A stretch of DNA of 38,482 nt. Origin: JAGNLA01 sp964472265. GTDB taxonomy: Bacteria; Caldisericota; Caldisericia; JAAYUI01. Numbering within the stretch: the first letter of the stretch is position 1; every line of letters begins with the position of its first letter. Location: positions 1 to 38,482 of the forward strand of contig CAYYJO010000009.1 in the NCBI GenBank assembly GCA_964472265.1, read 5' to 3'. A program made the position numbers and the translations under genes. Below, one piece after another: positions 16,484-25,458 of the stretch. The notes beneath the pieces are model-generated. The model was not told the DNA's origin and searched no databases. It was given only the letters and a program-made list of their open reading frames with translations.

Positions 16484-17164
16484 CTATTTCAAAGTTTTCG
16501 GAGTGATTGAAACCATGGCGTTCATTACCAGTTCGCGGCTCTCCTGCTTCTTTGTGTCATACAGACCGACAACAATGAAATCCGGGCCTTTTTCATCTGG
16601 GACTCCAAGAATGTAAAGTCCCGCCGTTGTTCCGTTCCAAACGGCAGTGCCGGAGACCAGAAGGCATTTCCTTCCAAGGAAATCCATTGAATTTGACTCC
16701 ATCGCCTTGTACCCTTCACCAAGACCGCCGATGATTCCTTCAACTGTCTGGCCAAGTGTTTTGTCGTCAACGATCAAACCCTCTGTCTGTGTTACGAGAA
16801 CCGTGTCGGTTGCGTCATCAGGGTTTGTTCCGGTGACCTGAAGGCCGTTTTCCTTGTTGATCCTGATCCATCCCTTTGGAAACGCCATCAGATACTGTCC
16901 GCAGTCGTATGGCTTGCCGTCAGAGAGGTCGTATGTTCCCTTGCCTTCATCGACAACGCCTTTGGTCAGGTCGGCGTCGGTTACTGATTTGTCCTTGTCT
17001 TTTGCGTTGTCAGAAATTGCCGTCAAATCAATCTTCTGGTTTTGGGAACCTGTCGCTTTGAATGGCCAGAACTTCACAAAATAGGCGGTTGTCAAATATG
17101 CTGTCACAACCAGCAACAGCAGGATTATGATCATTTCCGGAAGTCTGTTTCTCTGTTTTTCCAT
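16484..17164 (-). CDS. Membrane-anchored PsbP/DUF1795-like protein
   Basis: 226 residues. A short charged N-terminus and one transmembrane helix (about 10-32, IIILLLLVVTAYL) leave the rest outside the membrane. Residues about 80-226 resemble PsbP/Mog1-fold domains of the DUF1795 group: MAFPKGWIRI, then GRKCLLVSGTA and a last helix RELVMNAMVSI. The function of such proteins is mostly unknown. GGAGAG lies before the ATG, only seven bases after the stop of the large surface-protein gene, and its stop abuts the WYL start. It is therefore the middle gene of a tight operon and could link the surface protein to the membrane, which is inference. Confidence 0.7.
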   Translation of the reverse strand: MEKQRNRLPEMIIILLLLVVTAYLTTAYFVKFWPFKATGSQNQKIDLTAISDNAKDKDKSVTDADLTKGVVDEGKGTYDLSDGKPYDCGQYLMAFPKGWIRINKENGLQVTGTNPDDATDTVLVTQTEGLIVDDKTLGQTVEGIIGGLGEGYKAMESNSMDFLGRKCLLVSGTAVWNGTTAGLYILGVPDEKGPDFIVVGLYDTKKQESRELVMNAMVSITPKTLK

Positions 17165-17171
17165 CTCTCTC

Positions 17172-20093
17172 CTATTTTACAAGCTCGTAGAGCAAGGCAA
17201 CCCTGTGGTTATCATCCATGGACAGATCGATGGTGAATGTCAGCTTGTCGGTTGTGTAAACCTTGCCATCAATGGCCCATCCTGTGAATTTGTATTTTCC
17301 GTTGTCTAGCACCTGGGGAACAGGCCCAATTGAAACCATGCTCCCGGCAGCGTAGAAACCATCAGCATCAGGCTGGGGATTAACCTTGATGTCCATTCTG
17401 ACCCTGCGGCCATCAACGTCGACATACCATGAAAGCTGGAACTTGCCGGATGAAATCTGGTAGTTTGCATAGACCGAATAAGACTTGTCCATCGTTACAG
17501 TCACTGTTTTCCGACCCGGTATCGCCTGATCGCCGACAATCCAGCCAACAAAGGTGTAGTTGTCACCGTTGACTGTTATGATTTCAGGAGCAGGTCCGAC
17601 TGTGACTTTGGTTCCGGCCATGTACGCTTTTGGATTTCCCGGGCAGTCGGGTTCTGGTGAAGACGGAATCGTTCCCTTGTTTGCTACCTGTTTCCAGTTG
17701 GTCGCAAATCCAAGGCCAAGCGTGAAACAGTCGACAGGAATCTCTTCATACTGGGCATAAAACTTCGGCTCAAGCGGTTTTTCGGGGTCTGGTTGGCAAC
17801 CATTGGCTTTGCACACGAGAATGCTTACGCCCCTGTCGCCATCCGTGTAAGGCATTCTAGTTGCCACAATTGCACCGACCCAGTTCCATTTTGAAAATCG
17901 CCACAGTTTTGCGCCTTTGATGAGGAGCGGAGCTTCAACCGATCGAAGTGGCGAAACAACGTCCTCGCCATCGGCAGCTGGCCACCAGGTTCCTGCTGTA
18001 CCCTGCACCTGACCGATCACTTTTCCGCTCTGATCAACGCAGTCGCCGACGACCTTGACCTGAAGCGGAACAAACTCAACGTGGATAACGTTCTGTCCTA
18101 GGCCGTTCTTTTCAAAGACATCGGGATAGTCACTGACCCTTATCCTGCACCTGATCACATTTTTGTTGTTTTCCAGCTCTTTTGAAATCTGTACGCCTTT
18201 TGTTCCTTCCAGCAATACGAATTTCCCCTTTGTCCGGTCGACAGCCTGGAATTTTAGCGGTTTGAGTTTGACATTTCCAAGTTCATAAACGGTTGGCAGC
18301 GTTATAACCCAATTTTCATAACCATCGCCATCAATCTCACTGCCCATCTTTATGGCTGAAGTCTGCACGCATTTTCCGACAAGGGCAGGCATAGGCAGAG
18401 TGGCGACAACATCTGATTTCCAGGTGTTTTTAAGTCCCGATGATCCCCAGTCGTCACTGACCCAGGTCTCAATCTCCCAGTAATATTTTCCTCCTGGCTT
18501 GAGACCGTCGACAAACAAAGATTCGGTGAGCGGGTTGATCTTTTCGTATTTTTTTTGGACATCGCCTTTGATGTTTATTGTGTAGTATGTTGGGAAAGAG
18601 CCTTTCCACCAGTTTTCGCCGTCTTCCTGTGATTTTTTTCTGGCCAGGTCTTTCATGTGCGAGGTAACATTCCATGTGAGCTTCATTGTGGTAGAACCAG
18701 AAACGACGCCGTTGCCGCGAGGAGCAAGTTCTGCCGGTTCATAGACTGCGATGAGTCTGAACGGCCTGTCAATTTTCTCGATGAACGCCGTGTTTTTTGC
18801 TTCCTCAAAACCAGGCAGATTGGTCACGTTGACATAGGCATAGACGTCGCCGTTAAGCTCCTCAACCATGCAAGGGTCGATGTCAACCGACTTTTCCTCA
18901 ACGATCCTGGCTCCGTTTTCAAACCTTGCCTCAGGATAGACCAGCCTGAATTTTGAAACCTCCCAGTAGGTTCTCTCGTCAAGAACCCTCTCCTTGACAG
19001 CAGGAACCATGAAAAGTTCCTGTTTGTAAGCAGTTTCGGACTCTGGGAGCCACTTGTAGAGGTTGTCGATTACTTTCGTGCTCTGGACTTTGTGAACCGA
19101 TCCGTCTTTGGCGTAAAGCGTTGTAACACCGAGTTCCGTTGGGCTGACAGGGAGCATTGCGACGCCGGAAAGGTTCGGTGGATCGACCTCAAACTGAAAC
19201 CTGAACTCGTTTTGGTACACAACCTTTGCGTTAACCGTGATGTCTTTGACCCCGTCCTTGCCGGTGAAAATCGAGATATTGCCAACGTCTGTGAATTTTG
19301 CCTGAGACCTTGCGTAGGTGACGGCGTCGCTTGTTGTTGACGGTTTTCCGTCGCTGTCAAACTGCGTTCCAACCGGCCTCATCAAAAAATCCAGATACTG
19401 GTTTTGGGCAAGCACAACCGGAATTGTCGTGTATGGTTGCGTCATTTCGATGTTTATCGGCGATTCAGCCCAGCCGTCGAGCGGGACAGTGGTTTGCGAA
19501 AGTCTGCCAAGAACCTCTCCACTCCCGCATTTTTGAAGGTCGTACATCATGCGTTTGAGGTCAAGCTGGTTTTCAAAGGCTGCAACCTTCACAGAGTCAA
19601 AATTTCTGACAGAGCCTGGAATTGTCCAGTCAGCCCTCGATGAAATCAAGTTGTTTTCGATTGCCTGTTTTGCCTGGTCAGGCGTGATGCCTGAGTTTGC
19701 CAGAGCGTTATAGGTAAATCCAGCCGTTCTTTCCTGTCCTGAGCCAAAAAAGCCGTACTCTTCGGCAACGGTGATCAGATGCAAATTTGAGCTGTAATAT
19801 CTGATAAAATTTATGAAGTCGTCGTGCCTGACAAGTTTTTGAAATCCTGAGCCGTACATGTTTGTTCCTGGAACGAGTGAAACCATGCCGACTTTGACCC
19901 TTGGAACAGCGTCAAACAGAGGATAATCCGGGTTTCCCCAGGCAGGAATGCTGATATCGCCAACACCGCAAAAAGCATCAACCTTCAGGTGCAGCCTTGT
20001 GGCTTCAGAGGTCATGACCGGTTTTTCACGGTCAGGCAAACCGAAACCGGTGCAAAAAACAGCGACCAGCACAATTCCAATCAGTTTCTTCAC
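17172..20093 (-). CDS. Large exported protein with FN3-like and InlB-type repeat domains
   Basis: 973 residues from the GTG at 20093. This start gives a clean signal peptide (MKKLIGIVLVAVFCTGFG) and sits six bases after a promoter -10. A TTG 60 bases upstream would place the first 20 residues across the promoter and has no ribosome binding site. The N-terminal half is unrecognised. Residues about 500-590 look FN3-like (GGKYYWEIETWVSDDWGSSG). The C-terminus carries two InlB B-type/'bacterial repeat' units near 846 and 932 (YTFVGWIVGD, YKFTGWAIDG), each preceded by a GP-x-P motif. The repeats suggest a surface or adhesion-type protein. It heads an operon with the PsbP-like and WYL genes. Confidence 0.75.
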   Translation of the reverse strand: MKKLIGIVLVAVFCTGFGLPDREKPVMTSEATRLHLKVDAFCGVGDISIPAWGNPDYPLFDAVPRVKVGMVSLVPGTNMYGSGFQKLVRHDDFINFIRYYSSNLHLITVAEEYGFFGSGQERTAGFTYNALANSGITPDQAKQAIENNLISSRADWTIPGSVRNFDSVKVAAFENQLDLKRMMYDLQKCGSGEVLGRLSQTTVPLDGWAESPINIEMTQPYTTIPVVLAQNQYLDFLMRPVGTQFDSDGKPSTTSDAVTYARSQAKFTDVGNISIFTGKDGVKDITVNAKVVYQNEFRFQFEVDPPNLSGVAMLPVSPTELGVTTLYAKDGSVHKVQSTKVIDNLYKWLPESETAYKQELFMVPAVKERVLDERTYWEVSKFRLVYPEARFENGARIVEEKSVDIDPCMVEELNGDVYAYVNVTNLPGFEEAKNTAFIEKIDRPFRLIAVYEPAELAPRGNGVVSGSTTMKLTWNVTSHMKDLARKKSQEDGENWWKGSFPTYYTINIKGDVQKKYEKINPLTESLFVDGLKPGGKYYWEIETWVSDDWGSSGLKNTWKSDVVATLPMPALVGKCVQTSAIKMGSEIDGDGYENWVITLPTVYELGNVKLKPLKFQAVDRTKGKFVLLEGTKGVQISKELENNKNVIRCRIRVSDYPDVFEKNGLGQNVIHVEFVPLQVKVVGDCVDQSGKVIGQVQGTAGTWWPAADGEDVVSPLRSVEAPLLIKGAKLWRFSKWNWVGAIVATRMPYTDGDRGVSILVCKANGCQPDPEKPLEPKFYAQYEEIPVDCFTLGLGFATNWKQVANKGTIPSSPEPDCPGNPKAYMAGTKVTVGPAPEIITVNGDNYTFVGWIVGDQAIPGRKTVTVTMDKSYSVYANYQISSGKFQLSWYVDVDGRRVRMDIKVNPQPDADGFYAAGSMVSIGPVPQVLDNGKYKFTGWAIDGKVYTTDKLTFTIDLSMDDNHRVALLYELVK

Positions 20094-20099
20094 GGATTC

Positions 20100-20128
20100 A
20101 ATATATGGCTGGAAGGCGGTTTTGGCAA
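20100..20128 (-). promoter_or_regulatory. Promoter, apparently leaderless, for the WYL operon
   Basis: On the minus strand TTGCCA (20123-20128), 17-base spacer, TATATT (20100-20105), then six bases to the GTG at 20093. It both supports the GTG start and implies a leaderless message for the 973-residue protein. Confidence 0.6.
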
Positions 20129-20226
20129 GAGCTGAACAGATAGATTTTTTCAAACACGGCTTAATTGTTTGACTTGAAGAGACAAATGTCGGTATTATCG
20201 CAAATTTCTTGCTTCAAATGTAAACA

Positions 20227-20240
20227 GGTTGTAAACAACC
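20227..20240. promoter_or_regulatory. Small inverted repeat upstream of the WYL operon
   Basis: GGTTGT-AA-ACAACC, about 100 bases upstream of the -35 of the WYL operon promoter. Symmetric and AT-centred, so a possible regulator site. Nothing else is visible from 20154 to 20272. Confidence 0.3.
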
Positions 20241-20272
20241 CAGCCCTTGAAACGGTGTAAAATATGATCAGT

Positions 20273-20304
20273 AAAAAACCTCGCCCCGATTTTTTCATCA
20301 GGGC
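20273..20304 (-). terminator. Terminator of the FGE-like remnant
   Basis: On the minus strand GCCCTGAT / ATCGGGGC pair (eight bases, one G-T) around a GAAAAA loop, followed by GAGGTTTTTT. It lies 28 bases after the stop of the decayed FGE-like sequence and shows that a real gene once ended here. Confidence 0.7.
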
Positions 20305-20332
20305 AGCTGAACATGAAGGCGCGAGTTGAATG

Positions 20333-20470
20333 TTACGGGACCGGCCTGATTAGCCGGAAGCCAAGCCCCGGAGTTTGTAGCAGCTTCGGGGCACCCTCAC
20401 AAAATCCTTGTCCTGTCGAATGAGTCTCCTTGGCTGGGCGATTAATGAATAAAGATTCCTCACCGCCTCT
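20333..20470 (-). pseudogene. C-terminal remnant of an FGE/C-type-lectin-like gene
   Basis: The minus-strand frame encodes about 45 residues beginning RGG and ending GLGFRLIRPVP before a TAA. The RGG...GFRL-x-RP spacing is that of the last part of formylglycine-generating-enzyme-type domains. The arginine/asparagine-rich middle is replaced by unusual sequence (RPAKETHSTGQGF), and coding sequence upstream is absent because the plus-strand gene at 20550 takes over. A terminator follows on the same strand. I read it as a decayed gene tail. It is not similar at DNA level to the FGE-type domain at 5009-6532. Alternative: a structured RNA, since two GC-rich hairpins (around 20343-20359 and 20366-20392) are present. 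Confidence 0.4.
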
Positions 20471-20549
20471 TTGTATTATAATTTTGGAAACAAAGTGCAG
20501 TTTTGAATTTTTCGATGGATTGATTAGAATGATGATAGAGAGGTGAACT

Positions 20550-21494
20550 GTGGAAAAGATTTTGCCGGCGATTTCGTGGTCTCCAAGATGGATGAGCCTT
20601 ATGGGCTGCATGATAGGCTGCTCCAGATTTCTTGGGCTTGGCAATACCGATGCCTGGGTTTATGGTTCATCTGGCCATGCTTTTGTCCTCAACATCCACA
20701 AAACCCTCTGTCCGTCTGGCCCGACTGCCTGGAAAACAGCAAAAAGCCTTCAGCTGCTTTCAAATGCAGGATTTTCAGTCTCAGGCGTTGTTTCATGGGC
20801 ACAAAACCCCGACTATGCACAGAAGTATCTTCAAGCAACAAACATCATAAGGGAAGCTGTTGAAAACGATTTTCCATCCGTCATTTTCTGGGCTGACAAA
20901 CCGGAACATTACATCGTCCGTGGCATAAACGACGATGGAATTTTTATAAATGGCGCAGGCTCTGAGACCGTTCCGTTCAAGCCCTGGACGAAAATTTCAG
21001 AGTCAGACATGATCGAAGCCCTCTCGGTAAAACCTTCAGAAAAATCTGAGGCTTCAAAAACTGTCAAAGACTCGCTCCAGTTCGCAATCGACACCTGGCA
21101 CGGCAGCTCAGGGATTTGCCACGAAGGCTATTCCTGTGGTTCCAAAGCTTTTGATGTTTGGGCTGAATCCTTTGATGACACGAAGCTCAATGGTTTTGGT
21201 TTGGCCTATAACTCTCAGGTTTGGGCTGAAACAAGGATCATGGCCGTTGACTTCCTCAGGGAAGCGGCGACAAAACTTGGCATGAAGGACAACTTCAAAA
21301 AATCCATCGATTGTGCCATCGTTTCAGCCGAGTGCCTCAAAATCGTTGCCACCCAGTTCCCGTTTGAAGGGATGGACTCATCTCACAAATCTGACCCAGC
21401 CAGAATCTCTTCTGCCAGAACCGCCCTTGAAACCGCCAAAAAAGTTGAAGGTGAGATGATTGGCAAGTTTGAGAAGCTCATAAAGTTGATTTGA
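20550..21494 (+). CDS. BtrH/C39-like papain-fold protein
   Basis: 314 residues, GTG start with GAGGTG five bases upstream. No signal peptide, so probably cytoplasmic. The N-terminal half resembles the BtrH N-terminal/C39-like group: C20 and C24 (MGCMIGCSRF), H43 in YGSSGHAF, CPSGPTAW, then WADKPEHYIVRGINDDGIFI, which recalls the second His/Asp region of papain-fold proteins. Such proteins act as peptidases or acyltransferases; catalysis here is inferred from the Cys/His pattern. The second half is helical and unassigned (DWxESFDD-like). It ends three bases from the stop of the convergent propeller gene, with no room for a terminator. It is unusual in this window in having no export signal or surface domain. 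Confidence 0.6.
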   Translation: MEKILPAISWSPRWMSLMGCMIGCSRFLGLGNTDAWVYGSSGHAFVLNIHKTLCPSGPTAWKTAKSLQLLSNAGFSVSGVVSWAQNPDYAQKYLQATNIIREAVENDFPSVIFWADKPEHYIVRGINDDGIFINGAGSETVPFKPWTKISESDMIEALSVKPSEKSEASKTVKDSLQFAIDTWHGSSGICHEGYSCGSKAFDVWAESFDDTKLNGFGLAYNSQVWAETRIMAVDFLREAATKLGMKDNFKKSIDCAIVSAECLKIVATQFPFEGMDSSHKSDPARISSARTALETAKKVEGEMIGKFEKLIKLI

Positions 21495-21497
21495 CAA

Positions 21498-22637
21498 TCA
21501 ATTGTCGCTTGTCGCAGGAATCTCAAACCATTTCAGCTTTGATCCGCTGATGTAATAGACGGTGTTGTCAAAAAGCCTGCAATTCTGCGACGTTATTTCC
21601 CCCAGCTTTACAGATTCGATGGTCTTGCCGTCCGTGTCGCAGATATTGACTGAATCTTTTGTGCAGTAGACAAGTTTGCCATTTGCTATGCCCAGAGGAT
21701 AAAACATGTCGTTTGCAGGGAATTTTTCGGATGACAGGTCTTTCAGATTGAACTTTTGGATGAATTTGTCACCACAGCTGTATGCTCTTTGAAAAATATA
21801 TAAGATACCACTTTCGACCCATGCGCCAAATGCTGGCAATGTTTCAACTTTTTGTTCGACCTTCCCAGTTTGCATATTGACCTTCGCCAACTGGTTGAGT
21901 TTGCCAGGACACCCGTAAGCGCTAGCATACAAAACATAAAGGTAGCCATCCCGGAAGAAAGTGCCATTTCCTGTGTAACTGACGAAATATGAGTCAAACT
22001 CATTGTACATCAGCCTCCAGATGTATTTCTTCAATTCCAGATCATAGCAATAGCCAGACATGAAGTTGAAGCTGAAAATGTATTTTCCGCTGCTCACATT
22101 TATGTAATAATCCAAAAACCTTATATTGGACAATTCCTTATCGGAACATGGCTCTTCGATTACGCCTGTTCTTGCATCGATAACCATCATCGGGCCAGCC
22201 GAAAGATACAACTTTCCATCTTTGAGAACAGGTAATGTCCAATCCCCAAGATGATGCTCGCCAGGTTTATATACCTGAGTTGTCCAGTTACGTTTTCTTT
22301 CGAGCGTGTTGTACGAAAAAAATTCTACATTCCTGGGATCGAAAAAAATAATGTCATAACCGTATGTTATTTGGTAAGTCAACGAGCCTTGAAGATAGGC
22401 GACATTGTCATTCATGTCTACAGGCTGCGGATTATTGCTCTGGGTGTCGATCATGTAAAGGTTTTCCTGCTTGTTTTTCTGGTCTGAGAAAACCAGCCAG
22501 TTCTGACTTTTGCCAACAATTGATGACCCTGAACCGATATCGGTCTCGTGAACCTCGATTTTTGCACGCACCAGACCTGATCCACCCCAGAAAAGCATCG
22601 ATGCTGTCAGTGAGATCAAAACTATCCTTTTAACCAT
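21498..22637 (-). CDS. Exported PQQ-like beta-propeller protein
   Basis: 379 residues. Signal peptide 1-25 (ISLTASMLFWGGSGLVRA). The body shows blade-like repeats: NLYMIDTQSNNPQPVDMN, then LYLSAGPMMVIDARTGVIEE, KVNMQTGKVEQKVE and VNICDTDGKTIESVKL. That is a propeller of the PQQ/TolB-like class without cofactor or enzyme motifs. The ATG is preceded by GGAGG at four bases. Its stop is convergent with and three bases from the BtrH-like gene. It belongs to the loose family of exported propellers in this window (354, 1617, 22722, 26060, 31573), but the sequence is not close to them by eye. Function unknown. Confidence 0.7.
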   Translation of the reverse strand: MVKRIVLISLTASMLFWGGSGLVRAKIEVHETDIGSGSSIVGKSQNWLVFSDQKNKQENLYMIDTQSNNPQPVDMNDNVAYLQGSLTYQITYGYDIIFFDPRNVEFFSYNTLERKRNWTTQVYKPGEHHLGDWTLPVLKDGKLYLSAGPMMVIDARTGVIEEPCSDKELSNIRFLDYYINVSSGKYIFSFNFMSGYCYDLELKKYIWRLMYNEFDSYFVSYTGNGTFFRDGYLYVLYASAYGCPGKLNQLAKVNMQTGKVEQKVETLPAFGAWVESGILYIFQRAYSCGDKFIQKFNLKDLSSEKFPANDMFYPLGIANGKLVYCTKDSVNICDTDGKTIESVKLGEITSQNCRLFDNTVYYISGSKLKWFEIPATSDN

Positions 22638-22650
22638 CCAGCCTCCACAG

Positions 22651-22682
22651 CCAAATTGTAACCACCCAAGGTTTCAATTTGG
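22651..22682. promoter_or_regulatory. Inverted repeat overlapping a possible promoter
   Basis: CCAAATTG-N16-CAATTTGG, two perfect 8-base half sites, just upstream of the gene starting at 22637. The left half site overlaps a minus-strand TACAAT (22655-22660) that could be the -10. The -35 is poor, so an activator or repressor site is plausible. Confidence 0.35.
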
Positions 22683-22721
22683 AAAAACATTGGTTTGATA
22701 ATTATTAAATAAAACCGTTCA

Positions 22722-25259
22722 TCACTCGTCCCAGACGGTCAGGGAAACGGCCACCTGGTTAAGCGCATCGATTGGAGTCCCATCGAACCTGGCACGATTT
22801 TTTTGATCATGGTTTGCGAGATTCGACTGCCCGACGTCGAGCAGTCCGTTGCCGATGAAAACGAGGGCGAAGCATTTGATTTCGTTTGTGTCATCAACCA
22901 GCGCTGAATTTGCCGGAATCCTGACTCGGAATCGCATGGTTTCCCCGTACTTCAAATTGTTGACCTTCAAAACTTCATCGAGTTTTGCAAGATTTGGAGG
23001 CATTCCGTAATCACCCCACTTGCAGGCAAAAATTGTGCCGGAAAGCAACGAATCGTTCTTCCCATCGCCTCTTGTGGCCGTTATCACAAATTCATTTTTA
23101 TAAGTCCTGTTTATCGCATATTGCGGAGCCGGAGCCCATTTTGTAATGAAACGATCGCTGCCACAGGATTTGATGCCATTTATTCCACAGGTCATGAACG
23201 CCGAACCTGAATCAACCTTGATGGTTGAAAGGTCAGTTATTCCTGTCTGAACCAGGTTTCCTTCGCGGTCAAAAAGGTTGCTTCCAATCTGGTAATCATA
23301 ACCGACAGGATCGTACGACTTAAACTTTTTGCTGTCACTTATCTTCGACCAGATCAGCTTTTTATACTGAGTGTCAACATCAAAGCCGATCAGATTCTGA
23401 TTGCCTGACAAATCCTGATTTTCAAGTAACTGTAGCCATCCATTGCTGAAACTCACAGCCTTTCCGTCCATTTCCTGACGTGTGCCGTCGAGTTTGAAAA
23501 TCGTGGTTTTTGATTCGTCGGCAACGATGACTTTGTCCCACCAAACCCACACTCTTTGCTCATTCCGGCTGTCCTGGTCAATTGGCGCATCAACCCTCAG
23601 GTTTTTCCAGTTGTCAAAAACAAACAGCCTTTTGTTCCTGTGCACAAAAGCCGTCAACATTTCAGTTGCGAAAAAGTCAGGCTGACTGAGCATTTGAGAA
23701 CCGTAAAGAAAGAAAAGCTCGTCGTTGATGAAAGTTTGAGTCTTGAAAGTTGTCAGATCGATAGAAAACCAGTCTGAAACATCGGTTGGTATGAATAGCC
23801 TGTCTTTGAAAATATTGCAGCACAGGCTCATTGGAATTGAATAATGTGATTTGAATTTGAAGTAGCCAACTTTTTTTGGTTTTACATCACCTTGAAGACT
23901 GCACCATACCGTCAATCTCACCTCATTTAGATTAATCTTTTTTATCTTGTCATAAACCGAAACATCTTCATGTTGGAGGCAGATGAATTTGTTTTTGTAA
24001 GCGAGATAATTTTGGGCATCGGCGAGGTTCGTTCTCGTCGATTCAATTGGCCTAAGGTTATCGTCCAGATAACACCCAGAAACCACGCCATCTTCTACTT
24101 TTGTGTCTACTACAAACAACCCCCTGTCAGTTTTAATTATCGATGTTTTCTGGAGGAAATCCAAGCTATTCGCCGTCAGTTTTTCGAGGTCAATGATCCA
24201 GCCGCCATCGGGATTTGGAATGAGCATGACATTGCCTTTTCGCGTGTATTTGAGCGCCAAATCCATGAAGCCGTTGCAAGGCAGGAACAATAATGTTTTC
24301 TTCTGCTGGTAATCATAAAAATACCAGCCACACCTGTCATCGTCGGCAGTCCGGTTGAACGAGACCATCAATCCGTTGAAAATCTCGTAGCAGTTGAAAT
24401 AGCTGGATTCAAAAGGAAACTCCACATCAAACTCTTCAACCAGCTCCCACTTGTAATTCACACGCCAGATGTGAGGCCGACAATCGGCAATTGGAGGTGA
24501 AATATCGCACAAATTCAGGATTTCAACGTAATCAGGCAGGAATCTAAAATACTGAATGTCTGGCAGATTTGTGATTGGCAGCGTCACGAACGTTCTTTTG
24601 TCCAGGTCAAACAATGCTTTATCAACGAAAACGTAACGCCTGTAACTATCGCTGGGCAAGGTTATTGTTTCGGCAGAAACGACAGAATTGCCAGCATTAT
24701 CAAGGATCCTTTCAGCCCCATCCTCTTTGAAAAAGAAATATTTCTTTGAAATCGGATAAAGATTGAATAACGAACTTTCAGATACCGACAATTTAAAAAT
24801 AGGCTTTAAGTCAGCGTCATAGACCACCAATCGCCATCTGCCATCAACAAGTTTTTTATCGATTGTATATCCAAAATTAGTGTTTATTTCAGTGTTGTTT
24901 CCAACAAAATATTTCTCCCCATCAATATTGTTTTGAATAAGTCTTATTGTCTGTATGTCCCCATTATCCCATTCGGGGTTTGACCGCACAAAAAACGTGC
25001 TGAATTCAGGTGAAAAACGTGTTGAGTTAAGATCAAGGCATACCTGGCCCGAGGTCAGGTCGGCGCTTGGAAGAAAATAAGGAGTATTTCTGGACTGGTT
25101 GAAAACGGTTCCACCAAGAATGGCAGATTTTGATGGAAGAATCGGATACGCAGGGCACAGAGGCATGTTGTTGCCCGGTGTTCCGCCAATAGGATCAATA
25201 GCCCGAACCGGATTGGTCGTGGCGATCACCACCAGTACAAACACAAGAAGCCTTTTCAC
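22722..25259 (-). CDS. Large exported beta-propeller protein
   Basis: 845 residues, GTG start with AGGAGG four bases upstream. Signal peptide about 1-20 (LLVFVLVVIATTNPVRA). Most of the length consists of repeating strand-turn units with aromatic and aspartate residues (GGWIIDLEKL, NLIGFDVDTQYKKLIW, DRFITKW), consistent with one or two beta-propellers. The last 150 residues look like a separate beta-sandwich (MRFRVRIPANSALVDD, LVFIGNGLLDVG) that may be a carbohydrate-binding-type or Ig-like domain. No enzyme motif found. It is followed by the propeller gene at 21498-22637 on the same strand with an 84-base gap. It is divergent from the TetR gene, so both could answer to that regulator. Confidence 0.65.
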   Translation of the reverse strand: MKRLLVFVLVVIATTNPVRAIDPIGGTPGNNMPLCPAYPILPSKSAILGGTVFNQSRNTPYFLPSADLTSGQVCLDLNSTRFSPEFSTFFVRSNPEWDNGDIQTIRLIQNNIDGEKYFVGNNTEINTNFGYTIDKKLVDGRWRLVVYDADLKPIFKLSVSESSLFNLYPISKKYFFFKEDGAERILDNAGNSVVSAETITLPSDSYRRYVFVDKALFDLDKRTFVTLPITNLPDIQYFRFLPDYVEILNLCDISPPIADCRPHIWRVNYKWELVEEFDVEFPFESSYFNCYEIFNGLMVSFNRTADDDRCGWYFYDYQQKKTLLFLPCNGFMDLALKYTRKGNVMLIPNPDGGWIIDLEKLTANSLDFLQKTSIIKTDRGLFVVDTKVEDGVVSGCYLDDNLRPIESTRTNLADAQNYLAYKNKFICLQHEDVSVYDKIKKINLNEVRLTVWCSLQGDVKPKKVGYFKFKSHYSIPMSLCCNIFKDRLFIPTDVSDWFSIDLTTFKTQTFINDELFFLYGSQMLSQPDFFATEMLTAFVHRNKRLFVFDNWKNLRVDAPIDQDSRNEQRVWVWWDKVIVADESKTTIFKLDGTRQEMDGKAVSFSNGWLQLLENQDLSGNQNLIGFDVDTQYKKLIWSKISDSKKFKSYDPVGYDYQIGSNLFDREGNLVQTGITDLSTIKVDSGSAFMTCGINGIKSCGSDRFITKWAPAPQYAINRTYKNEFVITATRGDGKNDSLLSGTIFACKWGDYGMPPNLAKLDEVLKVNNLKYGETMRFRVRIPANSALVDDTNEIKCFALVFIGNGLLDVGQSNLANHDQKNRARFDGTPIDALNQVAVSLTVWDE

Positions 25260-25402
25260 TCCACCTCCTTGGTTAAATATTGATTATTATCACTTTGTCA
25301 TAAAATGCAATAGGGTCAAACTTAGGATTTGCCAAGCTCATATTTTTGACTCACTTATCTGTAATTTAATTGTATAGGTAACATCGACATTTCTTTACCC
25401 AC

Positions 25403-25430
25403 TTGACATCAATTTGATGATTCATATAAT
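25403..25430 (+). promoter_or_regulatory. Consensus sigma-70 promoter of the tetR operon
   Basis: TTGACA (25403-25408), 16-base spacer, TATAAT (25425-25430): both hexamers are perfect. Start of transcription would be near 25437, inside the palindrome described next. A strong promoter under a repressor site is the usual autoregulated TetR design. Confidence 0.85.
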
Positions 25431-25443
25431 GAGCAAATGCTCA
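25430..25443. promoter_or_regulatory. Candidate TetR operator
   Basis: TGAGCA-AA-TGCTCA inverted repeat that starts at the last base of the -10 and covers the expected transcription start. A third half site, TGAGCA, follows at 25445-25450. The position would block RNA polymerase. I see no second copy in the divergent direction. Confidence 0.65.
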
Positions 25444-25458
25444 ATGAGCAGGTGACCA

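Noticed and set aside
20094..20153. TTG start 20 codons upstream for the 973-residue protein
   Set aside because: It spoils the signal peptide, has no ribosome binding site, and spans the -35 and -10 elements.
20330..20400. Possible SAM riboswitch or SRP RNA (GGGACCGGCC followed by GCCGGAAGCC)
   Set aside because: The conserved cores of both RNAs are not matched, and the strand with a terminator reads as a protein tail.
21493..21506. GACAAT-CA-ATTGTC palindrome between convergent genes as a terminator
   Set aside because: It is short, AT-rich, lacks a T run, and mostly overlaps the two stop codons.
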